57,207 bases of DNA from Dactylosporangium sp. AC04546 (GTDB lineage: Bacteria; Actinomycetota; Actinomycetes; Mycobacteriales; Micromonosporaceae), in assembly GCF_022095675.1 (NCBI RefSeq), contig NZ_JAHYSG010000082.1:1-57207 (forward strand). The letters run 5' to 3'. A program made the position numbers and the translations under genes. Shown here piece by piece: positions 32,752-40,777 of the stretch. Position 1 is the first letter of the stretch; each line of letters begins with the position of its first letter. Under the pieces are notes generated by a model. That model was not told the origin of the DNA and made no database searches. It saw nothing but the letters and a program-made list of their open reading frames with translations.

Positions 32752-34698
32752 TCACAGGCGTGCTGCGAGGCGTTGCGCGTTCATGTGGGCGATGGCCTGG
32801 ATCGAGATCATCGGGTTGACGCCCGAGGACGTCGGGAACGTGGACGCGTCGGCGACGACCAGGTTCGGCACCTCCCACGTCGCGCCGTCCGGGTTCGCGG
32901 CCGACGTCGCGCGGCTGCCGCCCATCCGGGCCGCGCCCATGATGTGCAGCGCCGCCATGGCGATCTCGCCGGGTGCGGTACCGAGGGCGGTCGCGTGCTG
33001 GATGAAGTCGTCGATCGAGCCCTTGCCGCGCTCCCAGGTCAGCCCCCGCTGGTGGCCGGAGAAGACGCTCGCCGCGCCGGCCGCCTCGACGATGCGGGCG
33101 GCGCCGTCGATGCCGGCGCGCATGTGCGCCGCGTCGTAGGGGGAGAGGCGGTAGTGCACGACGGGCTCGCCGTCGCGGCCGACGCGGACCTGGCCGCTGT
33201 CGCGGTCGCGGGTGATGATGCCGACCCCGCTCAGGTGCGGCAGGGACCGCATCCGATCGAAGTGCGCCCGGGCGCCGGTCCAGCTCATGAACGACACGGC
33301 GATCGCCGGGTTGGTCGCGGCGGTCTCGTAGATGACGCCGTAGCCGCGGCCGTCGAGGTCGGCGTGCTCGGTGGAGTACCGGGTCTGCATGCCGCCCTCC
33401 CACGGGCGGACCTCCTCGGGGAAGACGCCCCACACGCCGGTGGCCGGGTGCAGGCGCAGGTGCCGGCCGATGTTCGGGTTGGTGAGCCCGGACCGGCGCA
33501 GCAGGGCCGGGGTCTGCACGCTGCCCGCCGCGGCGACCACGGCGCGGGCCCGGACCGTCACCGGGTGCCCGCCGGCGGCCGTGCCTTCCACGCCGGTGGC
33601 CCGGCCGCCCGCGACCGTCACGGTGCGCACGTCGACGCCGACGAGCAGGCGCGCGCCCGCCTCCTGGGCGTCGACGAGCCACGTCTTGGCGGTGGACTGC
33701 TTGGCGCCGAGCCGGCAGCCCAGGCCGCACCGGCCGCAGTCGACGCCGGTGTCGCAGCCCTCGACGTTGCGGGGCATCGCCTCGACGTGCCAGCCGAGCT
33801 TCTCCAGGCCGCGCTCCAAGAGCTCGTCGCGCGAGGAGATCCGGTTGTGCCGGAGGTTGACGCCGAGGCGGGTCCACACGGCGTCGAGGCTGCGGTCGTA
33901 CTCGTCGGTGGTGAACTGCGCGGCGCCGAGGGCGCCCCACTCCTTGCGCACGTTCGCCGGGGTCTTGAACGACGTGGAGTAGTTCACCACCGTGCCGCCG
34001 CCGACGCACTGGCCCTGCAGCAGGCTCAGCTGACCCTCGGCGGTGACGGCCGGGCCGGGCGCGTAGAGGCGGGACAGGCCGGACAGCTCGCCGCCGTCGA
34101 AGTCCCGGTCGTCGTAGTACTCGCCCTTCTCCACGACGACGACGTCGAGGCCGGCGGCGGCGAGGACGGCGGCCGCGGTACCCCCACCGGCACCGGATCC
34201 GACGACGACCACGTCACAGTCGAGGACGGTCGGGCCGGACGGGCGGATCGCGGTCAGCGGCGGCTCGGGTGCGTCGGCGCGGGGGCCGAGCGGGCCGGGG
34301 TAGCCGATGGCGTCCCAGACCGGCGAGTGCCCCGTCGGGCCGGGCGTCATGTAGTAGGCGAGGGTGGCCGCGCCCTTGAGCGCCTGGAACAGCGCGCGCT
34401 TCTGGGTGACGCCGGACTCGGCCAGGGCCAGCAGCATCTGCTCGCGGCGCTGCTGCGGCTGGCGGGAGAACCGCCGCGCGCCGCCGCCGAGCAGCAGCCG
34501 CACGGCCGGCGAGTCCCAGGCGGACAGCAGCTGCTGGAACTGCCGCACCTCGGCGGCGCGCGGGTTGTGCAGGACGAGCGCGGCCATGACGTCGACGGCG
34601 CCGAGCCGGCTGGCCGGCGGGACGCCGTCGCCGTCACCCGGTGTGAAGGTGTCGCAGATGCTCACCAGGGCGGCGCGCTGCTTGGCGGTCAGTTCCAT
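32752..34698 (-). CDS. GMC oxidoreductase, long-chain alcohol oxidase type
   Basis: The 648-residue flavoprotein has an N-terminal helical region of about 160 residues. A Rossmann FAD motif VVVGSGAGGGTAA follows near residue 175, then GGGTVVNYSTSFKTP, the Cys-rich CGRCGLGCRLGAKQSTAKTW typical of long-chain fatty alcohol oxidases, and C-terminal SGVNPMISIQA. It would oxidise a hydrophobic primary alcohol to the aldehyde with O2 or another acceptor. GGAGG lies 9 nt before ATG 34698. The start lies 65 nt inside the upstream ATPase gene in a different frame. It may handle alcohol forms of isoprenoid oligomers, by inference. Confidence 0.88.
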   Translation of the reverse strand: MELTAKQRAALVSICDTFTPGDGDGVPPASRLGAVDVMAALVLHNPRAAEVRQFQQLLSAWDSPAVRLLLGGGARRFSRQPQQRREQMLLALAESGVTQKRALFQALKGAATLAYYMTPGPTGHSPVWDAIGYPGPLGPRADAPEPPLTAIRPSGPTVLDCDVVVVGSGAGGGTAAAVLAAAGLDVVVVEKGEYYDDRDFDGGELSGLSRLYAPGPAVTAEGQLSLLQGQCVGGGTVVNYSTSFKTPANVRKEWGALGAAQFTTDEYDRSLDAVWTRLGVNLRHNRISSRDELLERGLEKLGWHVEAMPRNVEGCDTGVDCGRCGLGCRLGAKQSTAKTWLVDAQEAGARLLVGVDVRTVTVAGGRATGVEGTAAGGHPVTVRARAVVAAAGSVQTPALLRRSGLTNPNIGRHLRLHPATGVWGVFPEEVRPWEGGMQTRYSTEHADLDGRGYGVIYETAATNPAIAVSFMSWTGARAHFDRMRSLPHLSGVGIITRDRDSGQVRVGRDGEPVVHYRLSPYDAAHMRAGIDGAARIVEAAGAASVFSGHQRGLTWERGKGSIDDFIQHATALGTAPGEIAMAALHIMGAARMGGSRATSAANPDGATWEVPNLVVADASTFPTSSGVNPMISIQAIAHMNAQRLAARL

Positions 34699-35416
34699 CG
34701 GGTGGTGCCTCCAGGTTGGTCGGGGTGGTGCCGAAGTACGCCTCGGCGACGGCGTGCCGGTCGGCGCGCAGGCGGGCGGCCGGTCCGGTGAGCGCGACGC
34801 GGCCGTGGTGCAGCACGATCGCCCGGTCGGCGACGGACAGCGCCAGGTCGATGTGCTGCTCGACGAGCACGACACCGACGCCGAAGCGGTCGGCGAGGGA
34901 CCGCACCGCCGGCAGCAGGGCCTGGACCGCGACGGGGGCCAGGCCCATGCTCATCTCGTCGACGAGCAGGACGCGGGGCCGCCCGGCGAGGGCCTTGGCG
35001 ATGGCGAGCATCTGCTGCTCGCCGCCCGACAGCAGCCCGCACCGGCGCGACATCAGCCCGGTCAGCGCCGGGAACAGCTCTTCGTGGATCTGGTCGCGGC
35101 CGCCGCGGCGGGCGAGGGCGAGGTTCTCGCGGACGGTCAGGCCGTGGAACACGCCCCTGGTGTCGGGCACCAGGATCAGCCCGGCACGTGCGTTGCGCTC
35201 CAGCCGGCGATGCAGCGGCCGGCCGAACGCCTCGACCGAGCCGCGCATCGGGCGGATGACCCCCGCCGCGGTGAGCAGCGTGGTCGTCTTGCCCGCGCCG
35301 TTGGGACCGAGCAGGGCGAGCACCTCGCCCTCCCCGACCTCGAGGTCGAGGTCCCGGACGGCCGGGATCCCGGCATAGCCGCTGGTGATGCCGTGCAGGC
35401 GCAGGAGCGCGGTCAT
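34634..35416 (-). CDS. Branched-chain-type ABC transporter ATPase (LivF-like)
   Basis: The 260-residue ATPase has Walker A GPNGAGKTT, signature LLSGGEQQMLAIAKAL, Walker B VLLVDEMSMGLAP and the LivF-type VEQHIDLALSVADRA. It energises the Liv-type importer encoded upstream. Start and upstream stop overlap by 4 nt (ATGA). Its C-terminal tail of about 22 residues after EAYFG is longer than usual, poorly conserved-looking, and runs 65 nt into the GMC oxidase gene. The stop codon may have drifted downstream. Confidence 0.92.
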   Translation of the reverse strand: MTALLRLHGITSGYAGIPAVRDLDLEVGEGEVLALLGPNGAGKTTTLLTAAGVIRPMRGSVEAFGRPLHRRLERNARAGLILVPDTRGVFHGLTVRENLALARRGGRDQIHEELFPALTGLMSRRCGLLSGGEQQMLAIAKALAGRPRVLLVDEMSMGLAPVAVQALLPAVRSLADRFGVGVVLVEQHIDLALSVADRAIVLHHGRVALTGPAARLRADRHAVAEAYFGTTPTNLEAPPDGTDRQAARRPGEHLRHLHTG

Positions 35417-36159
35417 GGCGCCAGCTCCGATCCCAGGTAGGCCCGGCGGACGGCCGGGTCGGCGAGCACCGCCTGTGGCGTCCCCTCGGCGATGACGACC
35501 CCGTAGTCCAGGACGTAGGCCCGGTCGCAGACGTCCGCCACGAGGGTCATGTCGTGGTCGATCAGCAGTACCGCCAGGCCCGTCGCGGCGACCGCGCGCA
35601 CGTGCCGGCCGAACTCGGCGCTCTCGTCGGTGTCCAGCCCGGCGGCCGGCTCGTCGAGCAGCACGACCCGGGTGCCGCCGACCAGCGCCCGGGCCACGCC
35701 GGCGATCTTCTGCCGGCCCAGGCTCAGCTCGCCGGGCCGCCGGTCGGCGACGAAGTGCAGGCCGAACAGCTCCAGGACCTCGTCGACGTCGCGGCCGGGC
35801 CGGCGGCGGCCGGTGAGGTCGGCCCACAGGTTGCGCAACGGCCCGGGGCCGGTGGCGACGCCGACGTTCTGGCGGACCGTCAGGTCGGCGAACAGCTCGC
35901 CGGCCTGCCAGGTGCGGGCCAGGCCGGCGCGGCGGCGCTCGTGCGGGGCGAGCCGGTCGATGCGCCGCCCGGCCAGGCTGACGGTGCCGCCGGCCGGGGT
36001 GAAGCCGGTGACCGCGTCGACGAGGCTGGTCTTGCCGGCGCCGTTCGGGCCGATCAGCCCGACGACCTCGCCCTCGCCGACGGTGAGGCTGACGTCGTCG
36101 TTGGCCAGGACGCCGCCGTACCGCACGGTCAGCCCCTCGGTTGAAAGCAGCGTGCTCAT
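35413..36159 (-). CDS. Branched-chain-type ABC transporter ATPase (LivG-like)
   Basis: The 248-residue ATPase has GPNGAGKTSLVDAVTGF, ELSLGRQKIAGVARAL (a slightly unusual signature, LSLGR instead of LSGGQ), VVLLDEPAAGLD and LIDHDMTLVADVCDR, the last typical of LivG. It overlaps both neighbours by 4 nt. It pairs with the LivF-like protein to drive one importer. The signature variant is seen in other Liv-type ATPases and does not by itself argue for inactivity. Confidence 0.92.
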   Translation of the reverse strand: MSTLLSTEGLTVRYGGVLANDDVSLTVGEGEVVGLIGPNGAGKTSLVDAVTGFTPAGGTVSLAGRRIDRLAPHERRRAGLARTWQAGELFADLTVRQNVGVATGPGPLRNLWADLTGRRRPGRDVDEVLELFGLHFVADRRPGELSLGRQKIAGVARALVGGTRVVLLDEPAAGLDTDESAEFGRHVRAVAATGLAVLLIDHDMTLVADVCDRAYVLDYGVVIAEGTPQAVLADPAVRRAYLGSELAP

Positions 36160-38072
36160 GCGGTCGCCTTTCTCCGCACCAGGTGCGCGATCCCGGACGG
36201 GTTGAGCACCGCCGTCACCACGAGCGCGCAGGCCGCGATGAGCGTGTAGTAGCGGCCGAGGCCGAACGTCGTGCCGAGCAGCGTGTAGAGCACGCCGAGC
36301 GGGGCGATCAGCCCGGCGATGACGGCGCCGCCGATGCGGGTGATGCCGCCCACGTAGGCCATGCACAGCACGCTGAGCCCGACGACGACGTTGAACGACT
36401 CGACCGACAGCTGGGAGCGGCTGTACCCGATGAGGCACCCGCCGACGCCGGCGAGGAACGCCGACAGCGCGAAGCCGGCCAGCTTGGTGCGGGCCACGTC
36501 GATGCCGGCGCTGGCCGCGGCCCGCTCGTTGGAGCGGATCGCCAGGAACGACTGGCCGGTCGCCCCGCCCAGCAGCCGGGCGACGACGGCGACGAGCAGC
36601 CCGACGATGACGATCACCGTGGCGGAGAACGCCGCGGTGGTCAGGTCGGTGCCGCGGCGCACCTCGAGGTCCCAGCCGAACAGCGTCGGGCCGTCGATGA
36701 GGTTGCCCTCGAACGGGGTCAGCGCCGGGTTGGCGAACACGAGCTGCTGCAGGGCGACGGCCCCGGCCAGGGTCACCACCGCGAGCTGCGCGCCCCGGAT
36801 CCGCAGCGCCGGCAGGCCCACGGCGACGCCGACGAGTGTGGCCACGCCGGCGGACAGCAGGATCGACAGCGGGAACGGCACGCCCCAGGCGACCGTGGCC
36901 CGGGACAGCACGAACCCGCCGGTGCCGGCGAAGGCCATCGAGGCGAGCGAGATCTGCCCGAGGTAGCCGGTGAGCACCACCAGCGACAGGGCGATGAGCC
37001 CCATGATGACCGACGTGACGACGCCGAAGCGCCAGCTGCCGGAGGTGAACGCGACGGCGACGGCGGCCGCCGCCGCGAGCCCGGCGGCCGCCGTCCACGG
37101 GCGGCGGGGCAGGGTCACGGCCGGCATCCGGACCGTGCCCAGCGCGCCGCGCGCCGGGATGTGCCGGCCCAGCACGACCAGGGCGACGACGACGAGGACG
37201 AACGGCAGCGCCTCGCCGAAGCCGGCCTGGGCCCAGGTGGGCCAGCCGTCGTTGGTGCTCAGCAGCATCAGGATCGACTGGAGGCAGCCGATCGCCAGCC
37301 CGGCCGCGCAGGCGGTGACGACCGAGGTCAGCCGGGCCAGCAGCGCGGCGGCGAGGCCGGGCAGGACGTAGAACATGTAGCCGATCGGGTCGAGGCCGAG
37401 CGTCGGGGCGGCGAGCACCGCCACGACCGACGTCGCCGCGCCGGTGATCACCCACATGACGCCGGCGAGCCGGTCGGGCGACAGCCCGGTCAGCCGGGCG
37501 GCGCGTTCGTCCTCCGCGCTCGCCCGGGTGGCGACGCCCCATCGGGTGAACCGGAAGTACGCCGAGAGGGCCGCCGCCACCGTGACCGCGACGCCGAGCA
37601 GGACCAGGTCGCTGACGTTGAGGAACGTGCCGCCCACCGCCAGGGTGCGGTCGGTGAGCAGCGGCTCCGCGAGGGCGCCGCTGGTCGGGAACCGCAGCGG
37701 CACCAGCGCGGCGATCGCCAGCATGAGCCCGACCGACGCCACCACCTGCGACAGCGGTGGCGCCGAGCGCAGCGGCCGGAACACCAGCCAGTGGGCGGCC
37801 AGCGCGAGCGCGGCGGTGTACAGCACGCCGATCGCGACGGCCGCCCAGGCCGTCATGGGCGCCGTGCCGAGCGGCACCGAGCCGGCGGGCAGCACGAGGG
37901 TGCCGCTGCGCCGCAGCTCGGCGACGACCCACACGCCCCACAGGGCGAACGAGCCCTGCGCGAAGTTGAGGACTCCGGTGGCGGCGTGCAGGGACACGAT
38001 CGACGCGGCGATCACGGCGTAGACCGAGCCGGCCGCGAAGCCCAGGGTGACGAAGAGCAGGACCTGGTCCAT
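36156..38072 (-). CDS. Fused LivH-LivM type ABC permease
   Basis: At 638 residues this single protein covers both Liv-type permeases. The N-terminal half (about 1-300) has the LivH start GFAAGSVYAVIAASIVSLHA and GLSPDRLAGVMWVITGAATS. The C-terminal half (about 320-630) has LivM features LVVLTGYLGQISLASMAFAG, AIRSNERAAASAGIDVARTK and GGITRIGGAVIAGLIAPLG. Each is about 300 residues with 8-10 helices in the usual systems, and here they are joined by a short loop. The fusion fixes a heterodimeric channel. The start is 8 nt after the binding-protein stop. Confidence 0.92.
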   Translation of the reverse strand: MDQVLLFVTLGFAAGSVYAVIAASIVSLHAATGVLNFAQGSFALWGVWVVAELRRSGTLVLPAGSVPLGTAPMTAWAAVAIGVLYTAALALAAHWLVFRPLRSAPPLSQVVASVGLMLAIAALVPLRFPTSGALAEPLLTDRTLAVGGTFLNVSDLVLLGVAVTVAAALSAYFRFTRWGVATRASAEDERAARLTGLSPDRLAGVMWVITGAATSVVAVLAAPTLGLDPIGYMFYVLPGLAAALLARLTSVVTACAAGLAIGCLQSILMLLSTNDGWPTWAQAGFGEALPFVLVVVALVVLGRHIPARGALGTVRMPAVTLPRRPWTAAAGLAAAAAVAVAFTSGSWRFGVVTSVIMGLIALSLVVLTGYLGQISLASMAFAGTGGFVLSRATVAWGVPFPLSILLSAGVATLVGVAVGLPALRIRGAQLAVVTLAGAVALQQLVFANPALTPFEGNLIDGPTLFGWDLEVRRGTDLTTAAFSATVIVIVGLLVAVVARLLGGATGQSFLAIRSNERAAASAGIDVARTKLAGFALSAFLAGVGGCLIGYSRSQLSVESFNVVVGLSVLCMAYVGGITRIGGAVIAGLIAPLGVLYTLLGTTFGLGRYYTLIAACALVVTAVLNPSGIAHLVRRKATA

Positions 38073-38080
38073 GGTTCGGG

Positions 38081-39304
38081 TTACACCGCTCCGGGGATGG
38101 CGGCGAGCACCTGCGGTACCGGCGCGATCCAGCTGCCGGTGACGGGCTTGGCCGTGCCGTCGGGCTGCACCACGAACAGCAGCATCTGGGTCGTGCAGTT
38201 CGGCGACGTGGCACTGCCGCAGGTGAGCTTCGGGCCGAGGAAGCTCGGGAAGTCCTTCAGCGCCTTGAGCGTCTTGAGCACACCCGCCCCGGTGAGGTCA
38301 CTGTCGGGCGCCGTGGCCAGGGCCTTGGCGAACGTGACGAACAGCGAGAACTCGCCGTAGGCGTAGTAGCCGGGGGTGCCGCCGGAGACGCCGGAGATGT
38401 ACTTCTCGGCCAGCGTCAGCTCGGCCTGCACGTCGGCCGGCGCGTACTTCGCCGCGGCGGGCAGCCAGTTCGACGAGTAGAGCGCACCGCCGGCGGCCTG
38501 CGCGGGGGAGCTCTTGATGTAGTCGGTGCAGGCGGCGGTGAAGATCTCGCCCTTGTACTGCAGCTGCCGCAGCGCCTTGACGAGGGCCGAGCAGACCGCC
38601 TCGCTCGGCGAGGCCACCAGGCCGCCGACGTCGGGGTTGGCCTGGGCGATGGTCGAGGCCAGGGCGGTGAAGTTCGGGTTGGTGGCCGAGAAGTAGATGC
38701 CCTTGGCGTCGATGCCGAGCGTCCTGGCGAGCACGGGCAGCAGGTTGTCGATGGTCTGGTGCGACGACGGGGTGTCGACCAGGGCCAGGGTCACCGACTT
38801 CTTGCCCTCGGACTTGAAGGCCTGCAGCGCGCCGATGAGGAACGACGCCTGCGGCGCGGCGAAGAAGACCCGGTTCTCGGCCTTGGCGCCGGTCACCGAG
38901 TCGAACGGGATCATGCCGACGAGCGGGATCTGGGCGGCGGTGAGGGCGGGCAGGGCCGCGCTCGACGAGAGGTTGTAGCCGTCCATGACGGCCACCACCT
39001 TCTTCTCGACGAACGTGTTGGCGCACGACTGGGCCCGCTCCGGCGTCGTGTCGGTGTCGCACGACACGACCTCGAGCGGGTGGCCGTTGATGCCGCCGAG
39101 CTCGCCGTTGATGTAGGCGACGGCCGCCTTGACGCCGGTGTCGGTGCCGGGCTGCGGGACCGGCCCGCCGGACGGGTTGAGGAAGCCGACGACGATCGGC
39201 GGCTTGGAGAAGGTGGCTGACGCTGACGGTGCAGGCGTTTCCGAGGCGCAGCCGGCGGCCGTCGCCAGGAGCGCGACAAGGAGGACCGCGGGAGACCGGC
39301 GCAT
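38081..39304 (-). CDS. Branched-chain-type ABC transporter substrate-binding lipoprotein
   Basis: The 407-residue protein has a signal peptide with lipobox ATAAGC (Cys19) and an Ala/Ser/Pro linker. A type I binding fold of the LivK group follows (PIVVGFLNPSGGPVPQPGTD, AVAYINGELGGINGHPLEVV). The ligand pocket should be tuned to something other than amino acids, given the neighbouring ligases and alcohol oxidase. A hydrophobic carboxylic acid is plausible. GAGGAA precedes the ATG. Its promoter (39483-39520) is nearly the same as that of the acyl-CoA ligase at 24193, which supports a role in acid uptake. Confidence 0.92.
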   Translation of the reverse strand: MRRSPAVLLVALLATAAGCASETPAPSASATFSKPPIVVGFLNPSGGPVPQPGTDTGVKAAVAYINGELGGINGHPLEVVSCDTDTTPERAQSCANTFVEKKVVAVMDGYNLSSSAALPALTAAQIPLVGMIPFDSVTGAKAENRVFFAAPQASFLIGALQAFKSEGKKSVTLALVDTPSSHQTIDNLLPVLARTLGIDAKGIYFSATNPNFTALASTIAQANPDVGGLVASPSEAVCSALVKALRQLQYKGEIFTAACTDYIKSSPAQAAGGALYSSNWLPAAAKYAPADVQAELTLAEKYISGVSGGTPGYYAYGEFSLFVTFAKALATAPDSDLTGAGVLKTLKALKDFPSFLGPKLTCGSATSPNCTTQMLLFVVQPDGTAKPVTGSWIAPVPQVLAAIPGAV

Positions 39305-39392
39305 GGGTTCCTCATTTCGAAGACGTGGTCGCCGCCCGCAGGGGTGGGGGCGGTCGACGGACAGCTCGCGTGCAGAAGGCGCGGGATGGCGC

Positions 39393-39429
39393 GTACCGCC
39401 GGGCCGGTGTGCGGCCGGCTCGGCGGTAC
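39393..39429 (-). promoter_or_regulatory. Large hairpin in the leader of the ABC importer operon
   Basis: GTACCGCCGGGCCGG (39393-39407) can pair with CCGGCTCGGCGGTAC (39415-39429) except at one position, giving a 15-bp stem with a 7-nt loop. It lies about 50 nt into the predicted transcript and about 90 nt before the start codon. It may attenuate transcription or just stabilise the leader. Confidence 0.45.
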
Positions 39430-39482
39430 CGGACGTGCCAGGCTGATCGGCCCGCGCTCGCGCGGACCCTCGTCGTTCTGCA

Positions 39483-39520
39483 CGGCACTGTAAAGCAGCG
39501 TTAACTTCTTGGGAAGACCG
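39483..39520 (-). promoter_or_regulatory. Conserved promoter/operator before the ABC importer operon
   Basis: On the minus strand TTCCCA and TACAGT are 17 nt apart with GTTAAC inside the spacer, exactly as at 26123-26160. The two 38-nt blocks differ at only 5 positions, 3 of them in the short segment between GTTAAC and the -10. The importer transcript would start near 39480 with a leader of about 175 nt. Confidence 0.75.
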
Positions 39521-39606
39521 CCCGTTGGTACCAGCCCGTCCGCTGCTCAGCCATGAGAATCCTGACTAACAAAATGGGACTTGCCCCGGAGTGGTCGCAG
39601 GAGTCA

Positions 39607-39626
39607 GTATCAAATATCAAATCCGC
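39607..39626. promoter_or_regulatory. TTTGATA direct-repeat operator, copy 3
   Basis: The reverse complement of 39608-39626 is GCGGATTTGATATTTGATA, identical over 19 nt to 5242-5260. The site ends 17 nt before the start of the acyl-CoA dehydrogenase, close enough to block transcription. It is 34 kb from the GntR gene whose own promoter carries the same core. Confidence 0.78.
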
Positions 39627-39643
39627 GCACCGATGGAGCCGAC

Positions 39644-40777
39644 GTGAGCCGCACGATCCACACCGACGAGCACCGGGCGTTCAGCGAGCTGGTCCGGGCG
39701 TTCGTCGACAAGGAGATCGCCCCGCACCACGAGCGCTGGGAGCAGGACGGGATCGTCGACCGCGAGGTGTGGCGCGCGGCCGGCCGCGCCGGGCTGCTCG
39801 GCTTCTTCGTCGACCCGAGCTACGGCGGGGCCGGCGTGACGGACCGGCGCTTCAACGCCGTCCTCACCGAGGGGCTGGCCCGGGCCGGCGCCAGCGGTCC
39901 AGCGTTCGGGCTGCACAACGACATCATCGGGCCGTACCTGACCGACCTGACCACCGAGGAGCAGCGCGAGCGGTGGCTGCCCGGGTTCTGCTCCGGCGAG
40001 ATCATCACGGCGATCGCCATGTCGGAGCCGGGCGCCGGCAGCGACCTGCAGGGCATCACCACCACCGCCGTGCGCGACGGCGAGCACTACGTGCTCAACG
40101 GGCAGAAGACCTTCATCAGCAACGGCATCCTGGCGGACCTGGTCATCGTCGTGGCCCGCACCGACCCGGCGGCCGGCCACCGCGGCATCAGCCTGCTGGT
40201 GGTCGAGCGGGGGATGGCCGGCTTCGACCGGGGCCGCAACCTCGACAAGATCGGCCAGAAGGCGCAGGACACGGCCGAGCTGTTCTTCTCCGACGTGCGC
40301 GTGCCGGTGGCCAACCTGCTCGGCGCGGAGGGCCAGGGCTTCGCCTACCTGATGCGCAACCTGCCCTACGAGCGGCTCTCCATCGCCGTCGCGGCCCTCG
40401 CCGGGGCCGAGACGGTGTTCGAGCAGACCGTCGCCTACTGCAAGCAGCGCCACGCCTTCGGCTCGCCGATCGGCAGCTTCCAGCACAACCGGTTCGTGCT
40501 GGCGGAGCTGGCCACCGAGCTGCGCATCGGCCGCGTGTTCATCGACCAGTGCCTGGTCGAGCCGCAGCTCACCGCGGAGACCGCGGCGATGGCGAAGTGG
40601 TGGTGCACGGAGCTGCAGCAGCGCACCGTCGACCGCTGCCTGCAGCTGCACGGCGGCTACGGCTACATGCGCGAGTACCCGGTGGCCCGCGCGTTCCTGG
40701 ACGCCCGGGTGCAGACGATCTACGGCGGGACGACCGAGATCATGAAGGAGGTCGTCGGCCGGTCACTCGGCCTGTGA
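39644..40777 (+). CDS. Acyl-CoA dehydrogenase (LCAD/IVD-like), second copy
   Basis: The 377-residue flavoprotein has AMSEPGAGSDLQG, NGQKTFISNG, GSPIGSFQ and C-terminal YGGTTEIMKEVVGRSLGL. A Glu at residue 243 in LPYERL and Gly in YGGT again match the long-chain/isovaleryl subtype. The GTG at 39644 has GGAG upstream. It lies under operator copy 3, so it should respond to the same regulator as the acyl-CoA dehydrogenase at 5300. Two such enzymes could serve different chain lengths or the two methyl-branch positions met in alternate rounds. Its 3' end overlaps the convergent TetR gene by 15 nt. Confidence 0.92.
   Translation: MSRTIHTDEHRAFSELVRAFVDKEIAPHHERWEQDGIVDREVWRAAGRAGLLGFFVDPSYGGAGVTDRRFNAVLTEGLARAGASGPAFGLHNDIIGPYLTDLTTEEQRERWLPGFCSGEIITAIAMSEPGAGSDLQGITTTAVRDGEHYVLNGQKTFISNGILADLVIVVARTDPAAGHRGISLLVVERGMAGFDRGRNLDKIGQKAQDTAELFFSDVRVPVANLLGAEGQGFAYLMRNLPYERLSIAVAALAGAETVFEQTVAYCKQRHAFGSPIGSFQHNRFVLAELATELRIGRVFIDQCLVEPQLTAETAAMAKWWCTELQQRTVDRCLQLHGGYGYMREYPVARAFLDARVQTIYGGTTEIMKEVVGRSLGL

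Larger units (their letters stand above)
39305..39643. other. Divergent intergenic region with two conserved control elements
   Basis: This 339-nt gap lies between the ABC importer operon (leftward) and an acyl-CoA dehydrogenase (rightward). It holds, from left to right, a large hairpin in the importer leader (39393-39429), the conserved promoter for the importer (39483-39520), an AT-richer stretch and the third TTTGATA operator (39607-39626). I see no small gene in it. Confidence 0.7.

Noticed and set aside
36141..38360. Long rightward frame opposite the fused Liv-type permease
   Set aside because: Its translation is His/Arg/Gly-rich and membrane-free, as expected for the complement of a hydrophobic permease gene in high-GC DNA.
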